64,000 bases of DNA, taken from positions 77,832,394-77,896,393 of the forward strand of contig OX439035.1 in assembly GCA_949317995.1 (NCBI GenBank). The letters run 5' to 3'. The stretch comes from Acholoe squamosa (taxonomy: Eukaryota; Annelida; Polychaeta; Phyllodocida; Polynoidae). The position numbers were made by a program, and so were the translations under genes. Under the pieces are notes generated by a model. The model saw only the letters and a program-made list of their open reading frames with translations. It ran no database searches and had not been told where the DNA came from. Within the stretch, counting starts at the first letter, position 1. The number at the start of each line of letters is the position of its first letter. This document shows positions 1 through 12,200 of the stretch, piece by piece.

Positions 1-184
1 TCAAGGGTGAGAGGTCCCGCGGGTTGTATCCACACCGAAGTGAGATTACCCTTGTGGCGTTGCATGCCCGGACCCTAGTCTAATGGGGAGGGGGGATGAT
101 GGTGACCGCATCTATGGGAAGGTAGAAATCACGCCCCTACACATTTACCGAGGCAATGGTTCTTTAACATCCGTCACTACATAG

Positions 185-400
185 GCATAGTGAGAGATGG
201 ACAGGCCTATTTTAAGTCATTTGTCTGCCATGACCGCCGAGAGACTTTCCAGCACAGCCTAGCCAGAGCAGGGAGGAACTCAAACGACACCTTACGGCAA
301 CGTTTGGAACCACCACTATGCCCCGGCCGGGCCAGGAACCGAACCCACGACCTTACGGCCTGTGAGCGGACGCGCTACCGACTGCGCCACGCCTCCCAAC
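185..400 (-). repeat. tRNA-derived SINE
   Basis: On the minus strand a tRNA-like head (399-326) carries an A box TGGCGCAGTCGG (390-379) and a B box GGTTCGGTTCC (345-335) at tRNA spacing. A non-tRNA body follows to about 185 and may continue toward position 1. The body matches no SINE domain I can name. The open frame across it is incidental. Confidence 0.75.
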
Positions 401-2217
401 TGAGCCAAAGTACTTCAAATGTGGATATTGTATTTATCTAGATTACCACAGAATAGGTGTTCCTCTCTGACTACCTATTTCATTTGACAAGGCATCAGCC
501 TATTTGCTACATTTAGCCAAGTGTAATGTTAAATTGAACTTTGAAAGCCTCAAATACATGTAGGTTCTGAAAAATTATCATAATTTTGACATCTATGGAA
601 CTATTTATTGTACCCACCCACCAGAAAAATCCTGTTTAAAACCACGCTGCCATCTGGTGTGTAAAGGTAACACCATGTGTCTATCCCTTAGTAAAATTTA
701 CTAATGGACCTTGGTCAGAATTACTAAGATCTCTTAGCGAAAGTGACTAAGATATGTTAGCTTGCCTGAAACTCCCAGCAGATACCCTGTTCAAGATAGT
801 GCTCGGAGAGTGAAACTGATTTGGGTAGTCAATATGACTAAGAAAACTTAGACCTCCTTGGTCATTTGTTAGTCATAAGTACTAAGTAAGAATAATAAGT
901 CACTTTGACTAAGTTTGACTAAGGTACGATTTCTTTGTGTGCAGAAATGAGAAGGAATTCCTACTATCACAAACTCCACCTAGAAATTAGAATGAATTAC
1001 CACTATCACTAGCTTCAAATACTCCAGATTAGTGGATACAGTCTCAGTATCATTGTCACTAGGAGGGCTTTACCCATACCTCGTCAAGATGTTTAGCTCT
1101 TTAATGGTTGGTTCCTCCTGTAGCTAGTTTGTCTATGTTTACTTCAGTTTTGAGGATGTACCAAAAATGCAGTGATGGCGCGCTTACTCGCTAGTACTAC
1201 ATTGGAGGGCGTGCATTATCACTCTTCGAGGGTCGGCGTGATGCAACAGCTCTATATATCCCTTAGAGGATTGGTTAAAACTGGACCACCAGGAGGGCTA
1301 CACCTCACAGGAGATCACGTGGTGGGGCCCTGGTGGTAGGCAGGTGAACGACACTCAACCTTGTTATTGTTCACAAGTGGCATGGTCACCGGCACCAATC
1401 TGGGAATACCAGGAAATTTGCCCCCTTCCCACCGTGCCTTGCCACAATGGAAGCCCCAGCGGGGGAGGTTTGGAAGCCAAAATGAGGCTCATTGGGCAGG
1501 GAAGCCAACAATGGGTGCTCCCTGCTCACCTCACGTATCTCTCACGTATCTCCCCACTACAGCAGCATCTTGGTCACCTTATCACATGTAGGACCTATAC
1601 TACTACCCTTCTACATGTTCTCCCTAATTCCATAAGACCTGTCTTTGTTCTGCATGGTTGCAAGTGCACTCTTAAATCATTGTTATTTTCAAATATAGAA
1701 TCGAAATCTATTTCTATCACATAAAAACCAGACAAGTAGAAGTTGGGTTTAAGTAATTGGTGTGCAATCGATAGCATTTTGTTGCCGAATTGATCATGCT
1801 ACGTTTTAGATTATTTTATAAGCCTTCGTCAGGCAAGATATAGATATAAAGGAATATAGAATCTAAAGGCTTGTGGATATTCAACCTTAAGTCATACCGG
1901 CACGCGGCACAGCCAATTACCTGAGCTGGCTACCAGCGTGTTAGCAATGGTATAAATGAATTACCAGGTGGTTGCTCCCTATAGATTTGGCAGTGAATAG
2001 ACGGAATTATCTCATTGGCTGATAATAACTCATCCCGCTATCCGCATGGACGCTTAGTTTGATCTGCTCATAGACTAAAGCTGAGTTGTATTTTATTTAC
2101 AACCGTTTCTTCCCGACTAAGTCACATTGTTTGACAATGGCCATTTTTCAGTATCTCTCGCGAATTGGGATTGTGCTGCCATCCTGTCATGCAGTTAAGG
2201 CCAATACAATGTATTAC
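401..2217. other. Non-coding stretch with an ACTAAG-rich patch
   Basis: No gene seen. Between about 685 and 930 the words ACTAAG and CTTAGT recur roughly ten times in both orientations, together with two copies of CCTTGGTCA. This looks like a degenerate small repeat. The rest shows nothing definable. Confidence 0.4.
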
Positions 2218-2621
2218 CTATAGTCCACCGGGCCTCTTTGGTTGACATTTTTGTAGGGAATGTATAGAGCCTGTTGAGGTTCCATAAACCGTACAACTTT
2301 CTCGCCTCCTTTCACGGAAATGGTTGAGTTCCAGTGACATCGTCCATGCATTTCATGTTTAGTTACACCCATTATTGCAAAATAACAGCATATATCTAGA
2401 CCCTGCAGCAATTATATATAAATATATCGATATCAATCAGTAATTGATGTACAGGAAGGAAATTAAAGCTTTTATGACAATCTCCAATCTGACTGAAATG
2501 TGTGGGCGATGTCACCGGTACTCAACCGTTTCCGCGAAAGGAGGCGAGAAAGTGCTACAGATTCGGGAACCTCAACAGGCTTATTGGCCAAAATTGACTG
2601 AAGAGGCCCAGTAGACTATAG
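2218..2621. mobile_element. Foldback (long terminal inverted repeat) element
   Basis: Left arm 2218-2356 and right arm 2493-2621 are reverse complements with scattered mismatches, separated by about 136 bp. Shared blocks include TTTCTCGCCTCCTTTC, GGTTGAG, GCCTGTTGAGGTTC and CTATAGTC. No coding capacity. A non-autonomous DNA transposon of foldback type is the simplest reading. Confidence 0.75.
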
Positions 2622-4461
2622 ATATATACGGACATTAAAACATTTTGTATATTCTCCCCAATCTGATCTTGCACATGCGATTGGAGAGTGGTTTGGATCT
2701 GTTTTACGTTAAAAACATCGGTTTATTTACAGGTACACTTCACTGACTGGGAAAATAAAAACAGACTTTCTTGGAACTGATTGGAGTGGTTATATGTAAG
2801 AGGTCGCCTCAAACTCTGGACTCGCGTGCAGAATCATAATTCATGTTCATCGGAACTACTAATTGGGACCGAGACTCATTAGTCGTGCAATACATGGCTG
2901 CCAAGATCCTAAGGCCAGGAGCCATTTGGCGGAACTATGTGGACACTTGATACCAAGATGGGAAGTCTTAGGTCATAGGAAGTAACCATATTACTGGTAT
3001 ATGAAGCCAGGGTAGATGATCTCCAAGACGTGAAATTCCTGTTATTATTATTAGATGAAAAGCGATGGAGGAAATAAACTACCGGCATGCCTGTCATTAT
3101 TCCTTAGTAAATATGACAGTTTTTCACCAGTTGAATCAGCTAGTGACGGTGCTTAGATAATAATGACAATGACTTGCTTCCAGGGGATCGTTTCAGAACA
3201 TTATCATCATCTCGTCTTTTCCTCAAGGTGTTACAAACAGAAAAGGTGATAATATTATTCCATGAAAAAATGGTGATAATCATTAAGGGTAAAATTAGCG
3301 TAACAGAAGAAATGTTGACGTTAATGTATTGCCGTTATGTGGAGGAAATAACGTTAATATCAGGCCAGAAAAACGGATTGAATTGGAGGTGGTGCATTTC
3401 ATTAACGTAACTCATACCCACCCTTTGTAGCTCAACTCCCCCACTGTAGCACAATCGTTTGTCTTTGTAACCCATTACCTAGTATTTCTACATCATTAAA
3501 ATTGTATCTTAACTGCAAAATCTAAAAAAACACTCTGAAATGACATATTGCACATTATGGTCATTAATGTAAGTGTGGAAGGATGATATTATATTAACAT
3601 AACTATGGAAGTGGGGGTGGGGGTGGGGTCTACTACAGTATATATGGTCCCACATGAAGTGTTTTGAGAAAATCTCATATAATGGCCCAGCTGGGGCTCC
3701 CTACTACCGACCCCTGGGTCACTATTCTACAAACTCGCATTATATAAAAGTGATTTCTTTAATGCATCAACTATCTTTCTAGGTTAGAAATAGTCCCTGA
3801 TGTATATCTTATTTCACAGTTATTCTTATCCTGATTTTTTTAGGACATATTCAGATATTTTCCTAAATTTCTTGCATCTGCCATAAGTTTATAGTTCCAC
3901 TGCATCAGCCAGCGCCACCCTCCCCTGTGGGAACGGTGTCCATACGAGTGACCTAGGGATGACTGCTCTTTGACATAACCCGCCCTCCCCCTATACCTAG
4001 TCAGTCAAACTGCATGTCTATACTCAAGGTGTAAACCTCATTGTCTGATGAACCTGGTCAGTTATACACTACATGGGATTATCATTGGCCTACAACCTAT
4101 ATCCCATGTCCATGCCCCCCCCCCCCTCACTGCAGCCTCTACATAAATAATATGTGGTATAAGATGTCATCATTTTTTGGTACTTTTCTCTTGTCTGCTG
4201 AGGCCATGTCCGAATTTGAAGCTTCAAATATTGGTGCCCTATGTAATGATAATTCTTAGTGTATCCTCTTTATAATGTACATCCCCTCTTTTTGAAAGGT
4301 TCTATGATACTCAGTGGGTATCAGAACTGATATGCATATGTGCCCTATGTAACGAGGAGGCGTGTTTTTGATGACTTGAAGAAAACCTTGAGGAAAGCAC
4401 AGCATACCTGTGATGAATTATTTTGCCATGGTTGATGACCAGAATATTTGATTAAGTTCCC
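2622..4461. other. Non-coding stretch, nothing definable
   Basis: AT-rich sequence with a short G-rich run near 3609-3627 and a C-run at 4115-4126. The short open frames here have no family signature. Confidence 0.35.
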
Positions 4462-4560
4462 TCTCGCTAAAATTTAGACCAATAGCTCATCTATTGAAAT
4501 CATAAGACTATGACCTAGACTGCTTAGGCCTTGATGAAGTTCTTTCAGTAATGCATTCAT
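4462..4560 (+). repeat. Repeat, left inverted copy (partner at 8008-8103)
   Basis: The stretch starting GCTAAAATTTAGACCAATAG is the reverse complement of 8008-8103 with modest divergence. The two copies face each other around a 3.4-kb segment that contains the 42-bp minisatellite. Confidence 0.65.
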
Positions 4561-5720
4561 TCATTCATAGTTACTGACATATTTTGACTAATTGCTGACA
4601 AATAGTGCAAAATTACTAACATATAATGACTAATTACAGAAGAATAGTGAGCAAGTGCTGACATGTTTTGACTAATTGCTTACAAATAGTACATAGGTAC
4701 TGACATATTTTGACTATACCAGTCAAGGTATGATGTACCAATAAATCAATGGCTATGAATCTATGCCTATTCTATTTTTTCTAACTTACCATCCCATATT
4801 CCTGATGGTCCCTGCATCATATCAGTCAAGGCATAATGCACCAATGAATCATACTATGTACTATGCTAACATAATTTATAATAACATATGTTGACTAATT
4901 TATTTCTGACAAAGAGTGCATAGTTACTGCTATATTCTCACTAATTGCTGACAAATAGTGATGAAGTACTGACAAATATTTACTTATTGCTGACAAAATG
5001 GGAGTAAATACTGACATAATATTGACTAATTGCTGACAAAATGTATGTAAATACTGACATGTGTTGACAAATTTCTGACAAAATGGGAGTAAATACTGAC
5101 ATATATTGACTAATTGCTGACAAATAGTGAATTATTACTGATATATTTTGACTGATTACTGACAAAAGGTGATTAATTACTATTATATATTGACTAATTG
5201 CAGACAAAAATAGTGAGCAATTACTAACAAATAGTGAATTATTACTGATATATTTTCACTAATTACTGGCAAAAGGTGAGTAATTACTATTATATATTGA
5301 CTAATTGCAGACAAATCTTGAGTAAGTTCTGACATATATTGACTAATTGCTGTTGAATTCTGAGTAATTTTACTGACATGTATTGACTAATTGCTGATAT
5401 ATAGTGAGTAAATACTGACATATACGGACTAATTGCTGACAAATAGTAAGTAATTACTGACATAATATTATATTGACTAATTGCTGACAAAGAGTGAGTA
5501 ATTACTGACATATAATTGACTAATTTCTGACAAATTGTGATCAATTACTGATATATAGTGACTAAGTACTGATATATAATGACTAAGTAATGGCATATAT
5601 TGACTGTTTGCTGACAAATAGTGAGAAATTACTGACATATATTGATTAATTGCGGTTATATAGTGACTAAGTACTAACATGTATTGACTAATTGCTGACA
5701 AATAGTGAGCAAATACTTTC
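4560..5720. repeat. 42-bp minisatellite, about 25 diverged copies
   Basis: The unit reads approximately GACTAATTGCTGACAAATAG + TGAGTAATTACTGACATATA + TT. It is interrupted by unrelated sequence at about 4716-4865. Because 42 is a multiple of three, the minus strand keeps open frames that read a 14-residue repeat close to SVITHYLSAISQYM. These frames lack any other sign of being genes. Confidence 0.88.
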
Positions 5721-7248
5721 AGAATCAAACACAAAAAGCCATTGAAACACAAAACACCATACAGTGCAAACAGGGCTTGTGGCACCATGCCTTGGCTGTC
5801 TCCCCAGTGGCTGCAGGTAATGATGTGTAAAGCTTATCAACAGTGATAATGCACTGGTAACTATCATTTGCATCTAAAATATCTAAGCACCTTATCAAGC
5901 AATGGCTGCCTCCATTGAACAACTTCTTTGATGCTATTGGAAGGTAGGGGAGGGGTATTTCATTTCTATTGTTCAGATTCCACTTTTTAATGAATAATAC
6001 TTAGTCACTAGGTGTCAGGAGTTTATCCTTGCAAGCATATGAATTGTATGAATCTGGGGTGTTTCATCGCCCTAAAGAACATGCCACCTTAACCTTTTTG
6101 TGCCCAGAATTATTTGAAGAATTTTACATTATTTTACATTATTTCATGATTGTATCATTTTGCTGATAACACCTTGCGTTATTTCAATCTTCTTCTTTGA
6201 TATGGGCTCGGCATTACATTTTCTTAATACTCATAACCCAGTGAAGATTTTCAGTTAGGGACATGGCATTCCTGGTCAGGTATGGTAACCATAGTTACCA
6301 AAACATTCCATTTGTTGTCATTTATTGGTATTTGGTCTCTCTTGTGCTATATACACCCATATTGCCTGCAATCCTAAGACCTTACATAACTTTCAAATCT
6401 GATTCTGTCTGCATCTGTTCTGTTACACAGGAAACATTATATGTTATAATAGTAACAATGCATGGATTATCTTTATGGATATGAACAGTTATTGTAAAAT
6501 ATGATTGGAGTATGTGAAACTGTGTGTGTGATGCATCATGATTTTGGTACCTGTCAGATTTTAGCTTCTTAGAAGGTAGCCCCCTTAATGAATCACATAA
6601 AATGACTGCTCATTTTCAGGTTTTGCCTGCTATAATGGAGATAAAGCCAAATGAATGGTTGTATCATAATTGGGGGGTCATAAGCATTCCAAAGAGGGTC
6701 TAACATTGCAGATTGGACCAGTAGAAGTATCTGGATGGAAATTTCTTTCAATATACATGCATTTAAGCCCAAAACCGCGCTTAAATGCCTAGGGTGTGCA
6801 CGCACCCTACCTCCAGCCAAAACCTATCTGTTTTAAGCGTCACCGGCAAAAAAGGGCATGTTTGAGGAAGGAATGGATTGAAATGAAGGGCTTTATGGGA
6901 TGTTGGGGCAAACGCCAGTCCAGGCACTGGCAGAGAGGTCAAAGAACTGGCAGTTTTACAAAAACCATCATATCTCCCTTACTATTGATCACACAGGAAC
7001 GTGCAGCACATGATTTAGTATCAGTTCTTTGAGAGGATTACTCCTACGACACCAAAACATAGTTTTAACTGATTTTTCAAATTTTAGAAATTCAAGCATA
7101 AGCAATGAAGTGACCTGCCTCATATAAATATGAATTAAGGCTATCTCGCGCTGGCGATCATCATGGTGATGTTCATTTTCACCTATGCTCTCAAGCATAA
7201 GAAAGTTAGCTTCCAAAATGCAGCCATGAAGGGAATTTTGAGTTCCAA
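5721..7248. other. Non-coding stretch, nothing definable
   Basis: No convincing exon on either strand. Contains a near-palindrome around 6284 (GGTAACCATAGTTACC). Confidence 0.35.
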
Positions 7249-7510
7249 GCGTCAATGCAACACTATAGCAAGGTAGAGGAGTATCAGTCTGGCCCTACAA
7301 ATTAATATACAGTCTTGTTGAGTTCTTAGGGTCAATGCACAACTATAGCAAGGTAAGGGAGTATCAGTCTGGCCCTATACATTGATGTACAGTCTTAGTG
7401 AGTTCCTAGCGTCAATGCACGACTATAGCAAGGTAAAGGAGTATCAGTCTGACCCTACAAATTAATATACAGTCTTATTGAGTTCCTAGCGTCTATGCAC
7501 CACTATAGCA
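7249..7510. repeat. 80-bp tandem repeat, about 3.3 copies
   Basis: Units start near 7249, 7330, 7409 and 7489 with GCGTCAATGCACNACTATAG and continue AAGGAGTATCAGTCTGGCCC. Divergence between units is about 5-10% by eye. Confidence 0.85.
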
Positions 7511-7660
7511 ATCAGACGTGTAAGGGCCGCACTTTTGCGGCTTTGGACGCCTCTACAGGTAATGTGGGCTATGGTAGTGATAGTATAGCAATCAAATGTG
7601 TTAGGGCCGCGTTTTCGCACCTTAGGGCGCCTCTGCAGGTAATGTTGGCTGTGGTAGGTG
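7510..7660. repeat. Second 80-bp duplication adjoining the first
   Basis: Two units, from about 7509 and 7588, share AATCARAYGTGT.AGGGCCGC, GGCGCCTCT.CAGGTAATGT and GGCT.TGGTAG. The unit length equals that of the preceding array but the sequence differs, apart from a shared ACTATAGCA/AGTATAGCA junction. Confidence 0.7.
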
Positions 7661-8007
7661 TGAAAAACACAATTAAAACACGCCCTAGAGGGGGGATATT
7701 GGGCGTCTCTACTGGTGCTGAAGGGGCTAGTGGAGACAGGTGGCAACTGTAGGCAGGGGGAGCAAGCTGTAGCGTCTCTGTAGGCGAGATCTGAGTGGGT
7801 AGGGTGTCAGATGTGTTATAAACAGCATAGACAATCAAAAGTCGGCAGGCTCTGCACCAATCTGTCAAGGGGATTAAAGGGGCCATGAGGCTCTGTGGGG
7901 TCTAACAACCATGACATAGGTGGGATAACACTACACATGCACATGCCTTACAATGAGTGGGTGTAATGAGACGAGGTCTTCATTGCTATATCTATTGTGG
8001 CAAAGAA

Positions 8008-8103
8008 AAAATGAATTACTGAAAGGACTTCATCTAGGCCTAAGCGGTCTAGGTCATGGTCTGACGATTTCAGTAGATGAGCTATTGGTCTAAATTTTAG
8101 CAG
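8008..8103 (-). repeat. Repeat, right inverted copy (partner at 4462-4560)
   Basis: Reverse complement of 4462-4560; shared blocks include GATGAGCTATTGGTCTAAAT and AGGCCTAAGC. Similarity ends abruptly at the outer edge (TTTTAGC). Confidence 0.65.
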
Positions 8104-9179
8104 TGGGTCCATGAGGGGCGATAGTAATAATGTTATTTTTATCTTCTTTTCCTGGAACAATTGCCGGCTGTTCTGAAACAACCCCCTGATGGTATATTGC
8201 TAATCAAGGGGTCATTAATCGAGATAAGATAAAGTGATGGATTTGAGATGCATTGAAAATAATTTGTAGGCTGTCCCTGGTGTCTAAGAGGTCGGCCCTT
8301 TGTTTCAACACTAAAGGCTGTGCATTTCTATAGTTGGCGAGGTACCAAATGGAATTTTTGTGTGGTGGCCTGCATTTCTATGCCACCACATGAAAGTTGC
8401 ATCTTACCAATGGCAGATCATAGTGAGGTAGCTACCTGCATACCAATAATGCTTTAGTTGGGGGTTCTGGACAGTTGCCATGGAGGAATGACACCACCCA
8501 CCCCTTACAATACCACAGGCCATCCTTGTTGTTCATAATGACATCTTTGTGGTTGGCTCCAGCAGCTTATGGCAGGAAGCCAGGTTTGCAGACGACATTT
8601 TGGCTCCAGGAGGCAGGACTCGACTTCTCCAAGATGTCTGCTGTCATGAGACAGACATCTTGTTCATACTCTAACAATTGCAGACCCTTCAACTTTTATT
8701 TGCCTAGGCTAACATCCCCACACATGCCTCCAGTGTATATACTAGATACTTTTGCTTTCAGCCTCTATCTATCAAAAGGGGCCTACGTAATTCTAAGGGT
8801 TTCTTTTGGTTTAGCCCTTCACCCCTGAATTTTTGCGTGCGAATCGTGTTTTATGGGGTGGAAGGGGTTAATTCCTCATTTATTGCTATGAATTTATTGA
8901 GTGTATGTTGGTCGGAACTAAGCCCACTTAAAATACAGTGTATGGAGCTGTGCACCTAGTTGTAGGCCCAGTGGGGCGAACCATGGCCCTATCATAGGTG
9001 CAGGCCGTATGCATCTCTATAGTGGAGGCTCTACTACGTGATGTTTTTAAAGATTCTCATATGTTACCCATACAGTGCCTAAGGTATAGGCTGTTGACAG
9101 TCCTAAACTCGTGACATGAGATTTAAAATTGTAAACATGAGATTTGAGAGGTCACTTGTAACTACAGGGAGGGTGTTTA
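8104..9179. other. Non-coding stretch with one dispersed repeat
   Basis: At 8833-8873 a short repeat (GCGTGCGAATC ... ATGGGGT.GAAGGGGTTAAT) recurs in the same orientation at 51910-51950. Nothing else is definable. Confidence 0.45.
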
Positions 9180-9320
9180 GGGAGTGTTCATTTTTTAATA
9201 ACGGGGGGGGGGGGTTGGTGAGTTTGAGGGGGGGGGGCATAAAATATTTTGACCCCTCCTGAAAGGGGGGGCGAAAAATATTTTGACTGCTCTTGAGGGG
9301 GGGCGTAAAATTTTTAGACC
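9180..9320 (+). repeat. G-rich repeat, left inverted copy (partner 11642-11787)
   Basis: Starts GGGAGTGTTCATTTTTTAA, then a G run, GTTGGTGAGTTT, and three modules of (A)AAATATTTTGACCCCTCC followed by a G run. The outer 45 bp are an inverted match to 11740-11787. Confidence 0.75.
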
Positions 9321-9529
9321 CTTCTCTATGAGGCACGAATTGATGCGACTTGCCGTGAATACCCAATTTGATAAGTAGTGGGGATAATTTCTCAATATAT
9401 TACTTGCAGAAGGAGAAAGTTTATACTGATAATTTTACAATGCGTCAGAATGCACCCTTTTCTTTGTAAAATTTCAAAATGTTTCAGGGGAATCATACTT
9501 CCAACAAGATTGTATGGAGAGCTCTCAAC

Positions 9530-9580
9530 ACTCATGCATCTGGCGTGAATCTCATGCATCTGGCGTGATTCTCACATATT
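9530..9580. repeat. Short tandem duplication
   Basis: CTCATGCATCTGGCGTGA occurs twice in direct succession (9531-9568), with a third degenerate unit CTCACATATTTGG after it. Confidence 0.6.
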
Positions 9581-9954
9581 TGGGGGTTGTCTCACTCTCT
9601 CATGCTGAGGAGCCTGTTTCACACATTTAAACTTTTTAATTTCAGTATATACTTATATAGTGAACTTGAGCATCCATCCTCAGTTTGATGTACCAAAATG
9701 CTCTCAAAAATCTAGAAAATTCCAAGCTTCAGGGAAAAGTCTCACTTTTTGGCTCCATTAGAATATGCGACCTCTGTGGTATGTGTGACGCCTGTCACAG
9801 ATGGTTCATGCATACAATCAAACTCCTCATTTTTTTTCAGTCTTCTCTCCGTTATTCTAAGATCTGGCAGGGTCAATCTTTGTCCAGATCCCATGAGATA
9901 TCATTTTACCATTTTATATATATATGGTGGAGTCTTAGAAAGATTTGGATACAA

Positions 9955-11500
9955 GGGCATCAGCCACCCTCAAAAAGCACCAAAATGCACCAATTAACGT
10001 CTCAATATTTAAAATTTTCCTGGGGGAGATACCCACAGACCCCCCCATTTTTTTCGCATCTGGAATTTGCATATATGTCATGGTCTGTTCTCTCTCCCTA
10101 GCCTTTCCTCCCATCTCCCCTTCCCCTAACCTTTCCCCAAATCTCTCCCCTCATCTGGAGTGGGCCTGACCCAGATGGCCCGACCTGTACCCACCCAGAC
10201 TGCCCCCGGACAGATCCACCTGGACAGACTCACCCAGACCGGACTGACCCGGACCAGACAGATCTACCTGGTCTGCCCCCAGACTCACCCTGGATGGATC
10301 CACCCTGACAGACCCGGACTAAACCGACCTGGACTGGAAAGACCCAGACCAAATGGACTTGGACCAAATGGATCTGGACTGAACCTAACACAACAGACCC
10401 AGTCAAGACTTCAATGGGACCCAGACCAGACCGGACAGAATCAGATGGATCCAGACTGAACAGAACCAGACCATACAGACCCATACAAGATGGACTCGAC
10501 CAGGATAAACCCGACCCTTGAAGCCTTCCAGGCGGGTCATCCAGTCATACCTCAACAAAATGCACCATTTGACTTCTAGATATTCAAAATTTTCCTGGGG
10601 GACATCTTCATCTACCCTTAGGCTCCCTGAGCCAAAAACAGTGTATTGATGATGCAGGGGTACTAAAACCTTAGGGTCAGGTGGGATGTTTGCCCCCCTG
10701 CACCATCCAGCCATACGTCACCAAAATGCACCATTTGACTTCTCAATATTCTTACTCTCTATCACACATTTATCACACTAACAATAAAAAAAACATGCCC
10801 AAGAGTTTTAAACATTTTTCTTGGAAAGCAGTATGCACATACTTAGAGTTGGCCTGGCCATTTTGCTCACAAATTGACCTGACAATGCATGATATGTCTA
10901 GATTTTCCTAATTTCCCTGCGGAACAAATCTGCAGATAGTACTTTACAGCAGAATCAAGTAACTGAAAGGCTAGGGGCATGTCTCGGCAATGTTCTGGTA
11001 TCCAGGGTTCAAATTTCCATTAGGATAGCAAGATATCCATCATACATGAAGGGGTCAGACGTTTTCAGAAACCCAAACCCCCAACCCATGTAAACGGTAA
11101 AGTTTTTGATTTGCAGGTTTGGATTGCTTCATTAATTACCCCCCTCCCCTAAACAAAATTTCCAAAGGCTGTGCTAAAGCAGCCAATCTCCCATTCTGTA
11201 TAGTTAAGAGTCATAAAGGCCCATGTGTGTCTGCAGCAAGTTGGTTCAGACAAATACAGTTTGCTTGCTTGCTTTAACTTAAGACCACAGAGATCAATCT
11301 TGGGATTCATCCAGATCGATGCAATGAGACCCCATTCTAACATTTTGTATGAAGGGTCCCTATAGTAGTAATTTAAACAGAGGGTATAGGGAAACCTCAA
11401 AAACCACCAGAATGCATAAATTTAGGCTATAGATTTTTAGGAGAACTTTTTGGCTGGGGCGGGTGATGCCCCCAGACCACCCTATACTTAGCTTGTCCTG
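9955..11500. repeat. Four dispersed copies of a short module
   Basis: The module ACCAAAATGCACCATTTGAC-TTCTCAATATTCAAAATTTTC-CTGGGGGA occurs at about 9968-10040, 10548-10605, 10720-10752 and (diverged) 11400-11490, all on the plus strand. The first and last continue into CCCCCAGACCNCCC. It looks like the end of an interspersed repeat copied several times in this block. Confidence 0.65.
10160..10520. repeat. GACC/CAGA-rich degenerate simple repeat
   Basis: A 360-bp tract made of GACCNGA, CAGACCCGGACTG and related words, strongly strand-asymmetric in pyrimidine/purine order. It keeps open frames on both strands as a by-product of composition. Confidence 0.75.
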
Positions 11501-11641
11501 GCTCCTTTTCAAACAAAATACATAAGGCTAAGTAGTGTGTGACTAGTACTGATGAAATTGGTCTTGAGAAGTGGAACCCCTTTTTAATTTCTTGCATTCC
11601 AATATGATGCTGTACAATGTGGTGCAACACAACTCGATGAT

Positions 11642-11787
11642 GGGGGGGCGCAAAATATTTTGACCCCTCCGGAGGGGGGGGGGCAAAAATATTTCTGCAC
11701 CTCTCAAGGGGGGGTGGAAAATATTTTCAGGGGTCAAAACGTAAACTCACCAACCCCCCCCCTGTTGTTAAAAAATGAACACTCCCT
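11642..11787 (-). repeat. G-rich repeat, right inverted copy (partner 9180-9320)
   Basis: Read on the minus strand it starts GGGAGTGTTCATTTTTTAA, a G run and GTTGGTGAGTTT, like the left copy. The pair could be the ends of a 2.6-kb non-autonomous element or two independent insertions; no transposase is present between them. Confidence 0.75.
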
Positions 11788-11834
11788 TACCTATAGTTAT
11801 GTTTACATTTGCTCCAAACCTGTGACTGAGAGAC

Positions 11835-12200
11835 TGATCAGGTAGGGTTTGTTACCCCCTTCTGCTGTATAAACAATAATACAGTATGATATAAATAACA
11901 ACACACCAGTCAATCAAAAACCTGTCCTGTAAAAATCAAATGTGTCCGATATTGAATTGCAGAGACTCCCCAATGTGAAAGTCTGCAATATTTGCATAAC
12001 ATCAACTTGATTAAGTAAACAAAAACATCCAAGGATGCCTGACATCACACACAATCACATATCCAGATAAACAAATAGCTCCCTCAGCATAAAATTTCTA
12101 CCTTGCAATGATAACAAATATCCCTCTTTAGACTGTGTTTGTGTCCCATTTTGTAAGAATAGCTGCGATTCTCTGCAAATATCGTGTAGTGGAGCCTCAC
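11835..12200 (+). repeat. 350-bp interspersed repeat, copy 1
   Basis: Same order of blocks as 14680-15025: ATAACAACA, AAAAATCAA, AATTGCA, GTGAAAGTC, GATT.AGTAAACAAAA, TGTGTCCCATTTTGT.AGAA and TAGCTGC.ATTCTCTGCAA. Divergence is high. No coding content recognised. Confidence 0.7.

Noticed and set aside
326-399. True tRNA gene
   Set aside because: A and B boxes are present, but the acceptor ends do not pair as in a mature tRNA and a SINE body follows.
10160-10714. Proline/threonine- and glycine/valine-rich open frames on both strands
   Set aside because: Produced by the GACC-rich simple repeat; both strands are open because stop codons are compositionally rare.
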